64,000 bases of DNA, taken from assembly GCF_963576675.1 (NCBI RefSeq), contig NC_088916.1, positions 76,339,501-76,403,500 on the forward strand, in the 5' to 3' direction. Positions within the stretch are counted from its first letter, which is position 1. The number at the start of each line of letters is the position of its first letter. Positions 21,575 to 31,867 of the stretch are shown here, piece after piece. The stretch comes from Euphorbia lathyris (lineage: Eukaryota; Streptophyta; Magnoliopsida; Malpighiales; Euphorbiaceae). The notes beneath the pieces are model-generated. The model made no database searches. It saw only the letters and a program-made list of their open reading frames with translations, and was not told the DNA's origin. A program made the position numbers and the translations under genes.

Positions 21575-22870
21575 AGTAAGGGGAATGAACTGAACCCACA
21601 TCGAAAATGGAGAGAGTGATTGAAACTTATTTGTAATATAAATTTCTAATACTTATGTAGATGCGTTTTAAAGCCGTAAATGTGCTAGATTTGTGCCAAA
21701 GTAGACAATATCTACATGGTATTAGATCAATCTATTATAATTGAAATCAACGAATAAAGAGAAAGATGGTGGCGTATAACAACCCGGTCCGGACTGAGTG
21801 ATGTCAGGATGGAAGACCTGAGCAAAAAGAGACTTTAGTAAATAACCATGCGGATAAGAATGAACTAAATCTCACATCGAAAATAAAGAGAGTGGTCGTG
21901 ACTTATTAATAAGATGAGTTTCTAAAAACGTTTTAAAAACATGAGTCTCACAATGCTGAATTTGTGACAAGTGGATAATATTTTCATGGTATTTCTTCTC
22001 TATATGTGTTTGTTACAATGATTTGTTGATTTTTTAGTTGATCTTTCATGGGGCATATATATGCTTTAATAATTAAGATTGGTGCTAATCAAAAGCACTC
22101 TTAAAAAGGATCCAAGTATTAAATAAATATACATGTCATTTGCTTGTATGTTTTTCTTGATAATTAGTGTAAATATGCTTGCTCCATATGGTGTTATTTA
22201 AATATCATTATTTGATAATCATGCATATGTTATGCTTTATAGTGTACATTATTGGTTTTAGTGCTAGATTGTTGAGGTCATTTAACATAGATTAGGAGAA
22301 GAAATAAAATATTCTAATTTACTATGTTATTTCACTAAACTTGCTTTAAATATGGTTTTCTAGATTATGAATTAAAATTGTAACAATCTGATTTAATACT
22401 TTCGCCCAAATTCAATATATTAGATCTCGTTATGGTTTTAAAATATGCCTACATATATTAAAAATTTACACACTCTCTTCATTTCCATGTGAGATTCAGT
22501 TCATGTATGTTCCCATCTCGTCATTCCTTAGGACCGCTCATTGCTCAGCCCTTCTACCTCGATACCTCTCACTTCGGACCAGATCGTTACAGCTTCACCA
22601 GCTACTATCTGGTTCATACACACAAAGTCAGCTCTAATACTAATTGTAATAGACTGGTTCAATACCATGTAGATATTTTTTGCTTTATCCAAATCCAATA
22701 CTTTGGTTTCACGGATTTAAAACGCGTCTACATATGTTAGAAATTCATCTTGCTAATAAGCATTATTTTTTATGTAGATTTCAGTTCATTCATATCCCAT
22801 CGCTATCCCTTAGGACTGCTCCTTGCTTAAACCTTCTACTCCGGCGCCACCCATTTTGAACCAAATCGTT
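21575..22870. repeat. Cluster of four degenerate interspersed repeats
   Basis: Shared blocks are CACATCGAAAATGGAGAGAG, GCGTTTTAAA.CCGT, a 'gtgccaaagtagacaatatctac' type block and 'atggtatt'. Plus-oriented copies lie near 21580-21735 and 21785-21995; minus-oriented ones near 22440-22740 and 22750-22870. They contain fragments such as GGTCCGGACTGAGTG / CTCACTTCGGACCAGATCG that pair in inverse orientation. This looks like a widespread plant non-autonomous repeat, whose family name I cannot confirm. No ORF. Confidence 0.5.
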
Positions 22871-24116
22871 AAAAAATAATAACTGATATTAAACAGATGG
22901 ATGTGCTCAGAATAATGCTTAGAAACCACGAGTGAAGTGCGAGAGTTTCTACTCACCTACAAGAGAGGAGATATTATCGACCAGTTGATTAGTGAAGCTG
23001 AGAAGTGTACGGCCACACCCGAATAAGTTGATTAGAGTTATTACTCATTCGATCTTATCAGTTCACTTGGAATCAGGAAATGTCTGAGCACTAGATGAGG
23101 GTGAATGTCGTACCTCATGCTAGATTTGATATCAAATAGGAGGGATCAACTTGAGGTTACTATTAAGTTCTCGGTCTTTTGATTTGAGATATTTGTTGAA
23201 GTATCTGCTAGTCCCGAGACATTATATCTGACAAGATTATTAACTGTAATGCAATAATCTGTTAAGTTATCTTACTTGTGCAAATTGATTAACAAAGTAT
23301 TCAAGATTAGTGATATGCTCACGTTTGGCAGGTTGATGACCTGGTCAAGTGAAACCATGAGGCAATAAAACACTAATATGAATATCCCTAGTCTGTTACT
23401 GTCGTGGGAATGGTGACTGGCTAAAGACTAGTATGTGCCTTGATTGTAATGATGTTTCATCGGTTATAGACATTGGATGTCAAATTAGGGACATTAAGAT
23501 TTATAAAATAGTAAGCTTTGGATTGATCCACTATGAGAACACTATGAAAACACAATTTCCACTAAGTTTTTAATTATGATAAAAATCACATTCAATGAAT
23601 TAGATTCCCATAATATTTAATTTGAAGAATTAAATTAAGTTTTATTTTATACTAATGTGTTTGCTAATTTTTTAAATATAATCTCAAAATGTAAATGACA
23701 CTTAGAAGGTCCTTAAAAATGTAAAATGCCCAATATCACAATTTCTGGTTCGGAACCAGAAGCCAGAAGTCAAAGCCTAAGAGAATCAAAGAGTCAACAT
23801 CAAGGCACTTTCGAATTTGACAAGAAGACAGAAGCCAAAAGCAACTGTTAGCCAAACATCTCTCTCACACCATCATTTTGGGAAAAAAAGCGGACAGAGT
23901 CTGCTACGTTAAGAAATCAGAAGTTGTCGTTGACGAGCTGGTCAACACCAGGCAACAGACTGATTTCATCAATGAATCTTTCCTCATTTGAGCATATTGG
24001 CAAGAAAGTCAGAAGCATAGACAGAAGACAGAAGCAGAATGAAGATTTCCCTCCAACGAGCAATTCGAAATTCAAACGTCTTTGTCTCAAACTTCCACTA
24101 TAAAAGCCAAGTCAAA
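22871..24116. other. Non-coding DNA, unclassified
   Basis: No ORF or clear terminal repeats. The tone of 22900-23560 (short phrases without coding bias) resembles LTR sequence, but I find no partner in the window. A 19-bp perfect dyad, TTCTGGTTC-G-GAACCAGAA, lies at 23743-23761. A purine-rich stretch with repeated AGAAGCCAGAAG/AGAAGACAGAAG words covers 23757-24045. Confidence 0.35.
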
Positions 24117-24296
24117 AGCTCATTTATTACCCTTAATAATCAACAGCTCATTTATTACCCTTAATAATCAACGCAAAAAGAGATTCAAACATTCAAGTGA
24201 AAAAGAGCAAAAGCTCATTTATCACCTTTGATAATCAATGCAAAAAGAGATTCAAACATTTAAGTGAAAAAGAGCAAAAGCTCATTTACCTCTCAC
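24117..24296. repeat. Short tandem array, 67-bp period
   Basis: Units starting with AGCTCATTTAT begin at 24117 (28-bp partial), 24145, 24212 and 24279 (partial). The full unit is 67 bp, containing CTTAATAATCAACGCAAAAA and AGTGAAAAAGAGCAAA. There are two full and two partial units. Confidence 0.9.
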
Positions 24297-24851
24297 TAAA
24301 GTGTACAATCGGCAATTGTGACCGGTCAACGCGCCACGTCAGTAATTTGACCATATAAAAGTTAAAAGTTGACTAGTCAACACGTCACGTCAGTAATTTT
24401 GACTTTTATGGAGGTCAAATTGCTGGAGTAACATGTTGACCATCATAAATAAAAAAAGATTTTGCCTTTACTATTTACTATTTAGTATCTTATTTTTTTA
24501 TATAAAAAAAGGTTGAGATAAAAAAATGTGGCTAGCAGTAATCCTAATTCCTAAAAGTTGTCAATCACATATCAATGAAAAAAAAAAAAAAAAAAGCAAA
24601 ATAAGAATGAAATATAAAAATGAAGATACGCAATTGTGAGATTGATAGTGAATCAAAAAATGAATATAGAATTGGAATATTTATTTTGTATGGTGTCTGC
24701 GTCATGCATTGCATGCTGAGTGGGAAGCAACTATGCCTATGTCATCACCTCTAATTATCCATTTGCTCAATGCTTAAATTTCTACGAAACTGTATATGGA
24801 GTTTTAATTTATTACGTCAAAAAAAAAAAAAAAATCAAATTAGTATTTATA
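24297..24851. other. Non-coding DNA with a small GTCAAC/ACGTCA repeat
   Basis: Two imperfect copies of GGTCAACGCGCCACGTCAGT and AGTCAACACGTCACGTCAGT lie at 24326-24415, each followed by an AATTTGAC-like word. Poly-A runs occur near 24579 and 24820. No gene. Confidence 0.4.
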
Positions 24852-25465
24852 GGAGCCTGTTTGTTTTACCTACTGTTTGCTGTTACGGTTTACTGTTGGA
24901 AAAAGCTGCTTTTCCAAAAAGCAGATATTATATGCTTTTATAAAAGGCTGATTTTCAGATGTAAAAAGCAAACAAGAGGTCACTAACCAAACACTTAATG
25001 CTGCTTTTCAACTGTAAAAGGCAAACAGGAGGAGCCTAACCAAACACCTAAAACTCTGCCTTTTAAAATGAAAAGGCGAACATGATGTGAAAAGTAGGTA
25101 AACAAACACCTCCTAAATCAAGATAAAACCGTTTGTTTTACCTACTGTTTGCTGTTGCTGTTTAATGTTTGCTGTTACGGTTTGCTGTTACGGTTTGCTA
25201 TTTGCTGTTGCTGCTTGCTGTTTGTTGTTACGGTTTGTTGTTTGCTGTTGGAAAAAACTGTTTTCCAAAAAGCAGAGATTATCTGCTTTTGCAAAATGCT
25301 GCTTTTCAGATGTAAAAAGAAAACAGGAGGTCACTAACCAAACACCTAATGATGTTTTTCAAGTGTAAAAGGCAAACAGGAATGTCACTAACCAAACACC
25401 TAAAACTCTCCATTTCCAACTGAAAAGGCAAACATGAGTACGAAACTGAGCACCCAAACACCCCC
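24852..25465. mobile_element. Two adjacent related MITEs
   Basis: Copy 1 (24852-25116) starts GGAGCCTGTTTGTTTTACCT and ends AGTAGGTAAACAAACACCTC, which are inverted repeats, followed by TAA. Copy 2 (about 25130-25465) repeats the interior (GGAAAAA.CTG.TTTTCCAAAA, AGATTAT.TGCTTTT, TTTTCAGATGTAAAAAG, AACCAAACACCTAA) and ends CACCCAAACACCCCCTAA. A run of TTGCTGTTACGG/TTGCTGTTGC units lies between the start of copy 2 and its core. Cys/Leu-rich ORFs here are a by-product of these TGTTTGCTG repeats, not genes. Confidence 0.6.
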
Positions 25466-25537
25466 TAAGTATTTACTGTCAGTGAATCCTATATCACTAT
25501 ATCAGATAGAATAATAGAAATTAAAAAAAATATATAT

Positions 25538-25901
25538 AAAAATAAATCGTGTGGTTTGACCTATTTGCAAAGACAGTATCTGTGGTTTTAAAGTTTGCAA
25601 ACATTGGTTATATGTTTTATGAAATTTGCAGTTAAAGAATATGTAGGTCAATTTTTCAGTCAAACAATACATGTTATTTAGTTAATTTATAAAGTCAAAT
25701 CTTATAATATTTTGAGTAATTTGCATAGTCGGTCTTTTTAATTGCCCTAAATCGTTCCCATTTAGGATAAATAATTATGATAATAATTTTTGATAGAATT
25801 ACTAAATTTGTAAACTGCACAAAGCACATAACCTCAATTTGCAAACTTTTAAACCATAGTAACCGTCTTTATAAATCGGTCAAACCACAATATTTATTTT
25901 T
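25538..25901. mobile_element. MITE with long terminal inverted repeats
   Basis: The left end (AAATCGTGTGGTTTGACCTA and the following TTTGCAAAGACAGTATCTG) and the right end, read in reverse (AAATATTGTGGTTTGACCGA, then TTATAAAGACGGTTACTATG), pair over about 65 bp. The total is about 364 bp with no ORF. Confidence 0.75.
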
Positions 25902-26177
25902 GTATTTTTTTTTTTGAAACTAATTAAACTTTTGAAGGATTTTAATTAAACTTTTGAATCAATTAAAATCCTTATGAAATGTAAATGAAATAAATAAAGA
26001 TTTTTAATTGCATTGAATTTGATATTTCAATTGGTTAATTTAATAACTTGAAACTTAATGTGTAATTAAAATCCATTGATTACTTAATGTATGAAATTAA
26101 AAGACCATTTTTAGGGGAAATTAAAAGATCAGGAGTTTGAAGATTTTTTCTTTTTTCTTTTTCTTACACAGAGCAAT

Positions 26178-26320
26178 AACAACAATTATATTTCAAACAG
26201 TTTTCAACCATTTTAAGAATATAAATAAATAAATAAATGGTATATGATTTAAAAATTAACAACAATTCTATTTCAAACAGTTTTCAACCATTTTAAGAAT
26301 ATAAATAAATTATTCAAAAA
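26178..26320. repeat. Direct duplication, about 55 bp, 80 bp apart
   Basis: The block ATTTCAAACAGTTTTCAACC followed by ATTTTAAGAATATAAATAAA occurs at 26188-26232 and 26268-26312 with nearly identical sequence, each followed by ATAAAT repeats and TGGTATATGATTT. Confidence 0.85.
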
Positions 26321-26490
26321 ATATATATAAATAAATAATTAGATGGTATATGATTTTCGTTGACTTTTTTTTATGGTATATAGATATATACATTAAAAGA
26401 AAAAATTTATTAAAAAAATCAGCAAAACAACATCAGCCAAATTTAGTAAAATTAGCCAGCTAGATCAACAAATCAATATATTAAAGTAAA

Positions 26491-26569
26491 AGTGTCCGTT
26501 TACGATTTATACTCGTTACACCATATATTACATATTTAAACTATTTTAATTTCAACTTTTCCAAAATAC

Positions 26570-26612
<43 letters not shown>

Positions 26613-27540
26613 AATTTAGCCATTTTTTCATCTATCTTTTTTTTTTCTTCTCCTAATCATTGGTAATCCTTCGATTTCATACATCAATCCAAGATCCAAA
26701 CTTTTCATGTAAGTATTATATTGATTTTACATACATAAATCTTGTTGGATTGGTTAGTTTTATATATTTGAAGTTAGTTTGCACCTATATCGATTGATAT
26801 GAGGAGTTTGATGTTACCCGATCGCTTCACGGTTTACGATTTTGTTTCGCAGAATCAGAAACTGCGAAGCTATTACTAGAAAATAAGGCTTCACGGATCA
26901 CCTAAACCACGAAGGACTGCGACATCGCGGTTGTATAATTTGCTTCGTGGTACACGTAACTGCGAAGAACGTTTCTTTTGAGTTCTTGTCTTTAATATTG
27001 TTTGATAATGTGTTTATTTTTTTAACAGTAGCAGTGTGTTAACCGACCATTTCTTGTGTGTGATCATGTAGAACGCCCAATGGACAACCATGAGAAAAGC
27101 CATGACATACCGAGGGGGGGTGAATCGAAATTGCTTCAATCAACTTCGAAATGCTTCAAGAAAGAGTCTACACTTCTACACGTGTACCAAAAAATATACC
27201 TAAAAAATAACGCAAAACGATAACTAAACCCTAAACCAAAATCGCAAAATGATAAACGAACCAACAAAATCCTAACCCTAAACCAAAATCGCAAAATGAT
27301 AAAACGGTTAGATACTTACTTCTTTCCAATTTTTGCCATTCAAATCGCCAAGAAACACTTCGAATTCCCATAGCCCATAACACCTCGAGTTCGTAGAAAG
27401 AAAGAAAGAAAGAAGAAAGAGGAAGAAATGGCTAAGTTTGTAATATATATATGGAGGGTATTTTGGCAAAATCCATATTGAAATAGTCTATGTATGTAAT
27501 GAGTGGTGTAATGAATCTAAATATATAAATGAACCACTGA
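26491..27540. mobile_element. TIR-bounded non-autonomous DNA element
   Basis: The left end (GTTACACCATATATTACATA ... TTTTCCAAAATACC, to 26570) pairs with the reverse complement of 27457-27540 (ATTACACCACTCATTACATA ... TTTTGCCAAAATACC) over about 75 bp. The interior holds a TA microsatellite (26574-26606), a block rich in CTGCGAAG / CTTCG(T/C)GG words (26800-26985), two AAATCGCAAAATGATAAA copies near 27240-27305, and GAAAGAAAGAAA near 27397. There is no transposase. It could be a Mutator-like or other TIR family; the target duplication is not clear. Confidence 0.65.
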
Positions 27541-27718
27541 ATTGGACCAGTTTTATAATTTATCCCGTAATAAATGAAAAAAATAATATAAATTGGAAAT
27601 AGTTGTAAATATAATAAATTAATTTGAAAAGAGAATTCTTTTCTTTTAGAATATTTATTACTAATTGTAACACAATTTACTTAAAAGTGGTGTCCCAACA
27701 AAATATATTTTTTTTAAA

Positions 27719-28950
27719 GAATAATTGTTTCATTTGTAGAAAAAATAGTACATCTCGATATATGTAATTAATTACAATCCAAAATTGCATCAGAAAAGTT
27801 TGAATCTGTATCTTCAATATTATAGATCATGATAGAGCAATAATAGACAATGCTTGAAACTATTTTTGGCATAACAATGAGAAACATACTCCACCAAGAA
27901 TCAACTTTATAGTCTTTTTCTCCATGAATGACTTCATGGTATATCAATGAGCCAGATCTATGTGATGATAGATAAAACTCTTCTATTTCATAAAGAAAAA
28001 CATGATAACACTCATATAGGGAGACAGACGACAACCACCCATAAAAGGAGAAAGAAGAAAAACTACAAAATCTACCATAGTAGATAAAAATGTATTTAAT
28101 AATGAAAAAGAAAAATAAAACAAAGAAGAGACTTATCTTCTGGCTAAAAGCCGAAAGAAAACCTCAAAACTTGAATGAAGAAGATGAGATTTCTTACCGG
28201 CTAAGGAAGAAGCTATTTTATCCAACAAAAATATTTTAAGAGTGCTAAAAACATAAGTGATAATACAACGCTCAAGAAGTTATAACTAGAGCGAAATGGT
28301 TATGATGGGAGATGCCAAAATAGTTCCCTCTTCAAATGAAGCCTTTGGGATTACTAGTCAGTTAAGAGATTTGATTAATCCATGTCTGTTAGAATCATCG
28401 TTGAATCTACTTAGATTGAATTCGAGATAATATAAAATAGATCAATGAACACATTACCTAAAAAGAAGACCTAAACCTAGACGTCAAGAAAATCTCTTCA
28501 TCTTCATCCATGTTTTGGGGTTTTCTTCCAGCTTTTAGCCGAAAGATAAGCCCATTCTTTGCTTTGTTTTTTTTTTCTTTATTGAATAATCTACTATGGT
28601 AAATTTGGTAGTTTATTTTTTAATTGTAGTTATTTATTCTCTATGCCTTTATTGGTGGTTGTGGTATGTCTCCCTATATGAGTGGTATCATGTTTTTCGT
28701 CATCAAAAAACAGAAGAGTTTATCTATCATCACATATATTTGGCTCATTGAAAGATCATGAAGTCATTCATGGAGAAAAAGACTATGAAGTCGATTCTGG
28801 TTAGAGCGTATTTCTCGCCATTGTGCCAAAAATAGTTTCAAGCACTGTCTACTATTGCTCTATCAACCTTCTCTGATGTACATTTGGGTTGTAATTTTTT
28901 AATTACTTATATCGATATGTACTATTTTTCCGATGTATGAAATAATCCTT
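27719..28950. repeat. Large imperfect inverted repeat (fold-back)
   Basis: The left arm, about 27719-28195, pairs with the right arm, about 28483-28950, across a spacer of about 290 bp. Matching landmarks: AATAGTACATCTCGATATA with TATATCGATATGTACTATT; GACAATGCTTGAAACTATTT with AAATAGTTTCAAGCACTGTC; TCCATGAATGACTTCATGGT with ATGAAGTCATTCATGGA; GGCTAAAAGCCGAAAG with CTTTTAGCCGAAAG. One arm holds an 88-codon ORF (28034-27768, minus) without a recognised domain; the other arm no longer keeps it open. No TIR transposon terminus was recognised. Confidence 0.85.
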
Positions 28951-29002
28951 CTTCTCAATAAGATCAATGAACATATAAAGACTAGAAAATGTAATTAAGA
29001 GT

Positions 29003-29126
29003 TTGTTTGGTTTAATTACTTCTATTTACTATTTGTTGTTGTTGGTATCTGGTAGATGCTAGCTGATTTTTTTTTCTTCCAAATAGGTATAAATAATATT
29101 TTCCAATCTTAAGCAAACACTCGATA
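29003..29126. mobile_element. Possible small MITE
   Basis: The ends GAGTTTGTTTGG and AAGCAAACACTC are short imperfect inverted repeats around about 100 bp that include a TTTACTATTTGTTGTTGTTGG run. The evidence is weak. Confidence 0.3.
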
Positions 29127-29199
29127 TGCACTGTTTGAGAGTCATTTCACCCCTTAAGCCCATTTCGCTCTAGAAAAGCACAAGACCTAAACCACCAAG

Positions 29200-29929
29200 G
29201 TCACTTCACCGCCAAACCGAAGGGAAAAATTGTACTTTCATAATCACTCATTCCTATAACAAAGGTAACTCTCTCTCTCTCTCTCTTCACTATGAGCTCA
29301 TCACAGACTTTCCTTTTATATCCCCACAATACCGACTTTGGCATTAGAGTTTACACTGGGGCCGCACCCTAGCATAGATCAACCTTTCCAAGAGAAGTCG
29401 AACATTAAGAAGTTGGACCTGGACCAACATTTGGTGCGGTGAGTGTGGATCCTACTACGCGACCTTTAAATCTCGATAAACTTTCTGAATCCACCAATTA
29501 AAACCTGATAACATGGAAGGAAAATTTACAACAGACACGGAAAATTAAGAGTTCATCCTTTGACATGAGAGATTGAAAGACACCGTGACTACTCGATGGT
29601 TGGGGAAGAAAAGAGCTCATTCCATAACGAGAGCAACTTTGATCACTTGAACCTCGACGACTATTAAACGAAGAAGACCAATACTACTCGAAACGCCATA
29701 AGTGATCCCAACTCTTCACTCCTTGCCACTATTAGAAATTGCACGACTACCAAAAAAAGATGGCTGAGACTCAACTGCAGTTGCAGTAAGAAAACCAATA
29801 GATAGAGAAGCACCCTCTATTGAGCACGTTAGAACAGAGTTGAGGAGCAAGCTTGATAGCCTAGAATGAAATACTACTGATATTTACCCCGAGCAAGATA
29901 CTCATCGGAAGAAGAACAAAGCACATATT
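29200..29929 (+). other. Ty3/gypsy LTR end and leader remnant
   Basis: 29300-29480 matches the reverse complement of about 19000-19200 (shared GAGTTTACACT.G.G.CC, AACCTTTCCA, GAAGTTGGACC, GAGTGTGGATC). The phrase ATTTGGTGCGGTGAGTGTGG near 29430 looks like a decayed gypsy primer site. A CT microsatellite is at 29269-29286. The gag that should follow is not readable. Element B's LTR begins at 29930. Confidence 0.45.
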
Positions 29930-30234
29930 TGTTGGTCCCGTGTGATTAGTTCCAAGGGCGGGGGGGGGGGGGGGGGGGGTTAGGAACTAATATAACTTTT
30001 TCTTTAATTATTTATGCTGACTTAACAATTTTGGTAAGTTTGTCAATTCAGCTTTGGTTCGCTTGGCCGAAGTTAGCGTAAGACAGCTTTAGTCAGATAT
30101 TGACTAGAATTGTTTTACTTGTAAGTTGAGAATTGACACTCACAGAGGTCAGCTTTCAACTTAGCACTCTAATTTACTCAGAGTCAGCTTAATCAGTTTA
30201 GATGCTGAGTAAGTTTACCATACAACACATACAG

Positions 30235-30268
<34 letters not shown>

Positions 30269-31433
30269 TTAGAGATTACTCAGTATCACTTATCCTGGTT
30301 CGGCCTCTCTGCCTACGTCCAGTCCCCAGAGTCCTCCGGGCTTTTAGAATCCAATACTGAGCTCTTTAAAGGTAGAGCACAAACCGTTTACAAGGCAGTT
30401 GAATATGCAAGAGTACCTTCCTCTATTCGTCTACTCAACTCCTACTGAATGCTATAACCGAACACCCATATTTTCTCTACCACTAAGTACTCAACACCGA
30501 GCACTCAGCATACACTCTCAATATTACAATTGATAAGAACTTGTTCCCTTTCAAATAAAGAACACTTTAGATGATTACAATCAATCAATCTAGCATTTAC
30601 ACAAAGAATGGAAGTTTGGTGTAAGATCTTTTTCTTGTTTTTGAGTGCTTTGGATTTGTATCTTTCTCACTTATGATTTTCTGTAAATCGACAATCTTCC
30701 AAATGAAACCTTTGTCCCTTTTACAGTTGAAATGTAGGAAACAAATCATTTGAAATTTGATTTGTCCGTTGAGTCAAAACGGCTCTTTTAGGGGACAAAT
30801 CTCTGGTCAGCTTCAGATATGCAGGCCAATCCTGAATCCTGAATTCTTCAGACGTCGGGCTTGTCTTCTTCCTGCAGAGTTTGTCTTTTTGTGGCAGTTC
30901 GTCTTTTAGCCACGGACAGTTGACCCATTCATCTTGGAATTTGGCTTTTGCGTAATCCCGAGATTTCTATTATTGGCGCAGAGGGTTGGCAGTCTTTGTC
31001 TTCTAGCCAACGGACTTTTCATGCTGTCCTGAAGATAACTCAGCTTGGCTTCGTTATCCACTGCCTTTGATTGTTTGCCAGATTTCATACTGAGTTCTCC
31101 CTTACTCAGCTTCCAATGTCAGCTTCGTTCTGTAAGACTTCGTTCTGAAGCAGACATTTCTTCTTTTATGCTGAGTTCTGTTTTACTCAGCTTCTCAGAT
31201 CATCTTCATTCTTAGCCTGTTGTTGTGACGATGACTTATCTTTAATGATGATGAGTTGCTCTTTACTCAGCTTACGCTGTGTCTTTGTCCTGTCTTATTT
31301 TTATTTCATTTATATTTGTACTCAACATTGAACAAACGGATTAGTACAATTAAATCAAAACACTTAAATTTAATTGTCTCTTAATCATGGATGATTTTGT
31401 CAAATCAAAATCTTGTGGAAAGGTGTTTCAACA
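29930..31433 (-). repeat. 3' LTR of element B
   Basis: About 1504 bp; TG...CA on the minus strand (TGTTGAAACACC to GGGACCAACA). It is followed inward by a polypurine tract. It carries a TA microsatellite at 30238-30260 and a 20-base G run at 29960-29979 between the arms ATTAGTTCC and GGAACTAAT. It is diverged from the LTRs of C outside short blocks. Confidence 0.9.
29945..29991. repeat. Poly-G-looped hairpin near the end of the B LTR
   Basis: Nine-base arms ATTAGTTCC and GGAACTAAT enclose AAGGGC, 20 consecutive G and TTA. Equivalent structures occur in both C LTRs with 8 and 16 G. Confidence 0.8.
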
Positions 31434-31448
31434 AACTCCCCCATTTTG
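31434..31448 (-). other. Polypurine tract of element B
   Basis: The minus strand reads AAAATGGGGGAGTT directly before the LTR start. A second GGGGGAG copy lies at about 31528-31534 and a third, inside the accessory ORF end, near 31969-31975. Confidence 0.75.
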
Positions 31449-31867
31449 ATGTTGGCAAAATACATAATTATGGAACTCAGTTTTGAAATTCCCCATGATT
31501 GATTTATTTTTCATATTTCTGAAATTGCTCCCCCGTAAGGGTTGCATCTATTAACTTGACTCTAAACCTTCCAAGATTTAATTGAGAGAAATTAAAGATA
31601 TTTGTACTGACTAAGTTCAATCCTAGATCTTCTAAGATCAGATAGGTCAGTTTTCAGAAATGGTCATTTTATTACTTCAGTTTACTTATGTGTGAAGATG
31701 TATACTGAGTATTATGATTTGTTTGTTCAATTTGGACAGATCAGTATATACTAGCATGGTATTAAGACATGTTGGATAAAGTGATGCTTATCATAAATTT
31801 ACTTGGCAAGAACCACAAATATTAAGCACAAAAGAAGTATGGGCTAAGTTCTAAATTTTAGACTAGA
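31449..31867 (-). other. 3' untranslated spacer of element B
   Basis: Between the accessory ORF stop and the polypurine tract: AT-rich, with several GGGGGAG-like purine boxes and ACTGAGT words. No ORF. Confidence 0.6.

Noticed and set aside
25149..25368. Cys/Leu-rich short ORFs resembling a secreted peptide
   Set aside because: They are produced by TGTTTGCTGTTACGG-type repeats in a MITE and end at the repeat boundary.
30906..31088. Short ORF inside the B LTR
   Set aside because: No similarity to anything and not open in the C LTRs.
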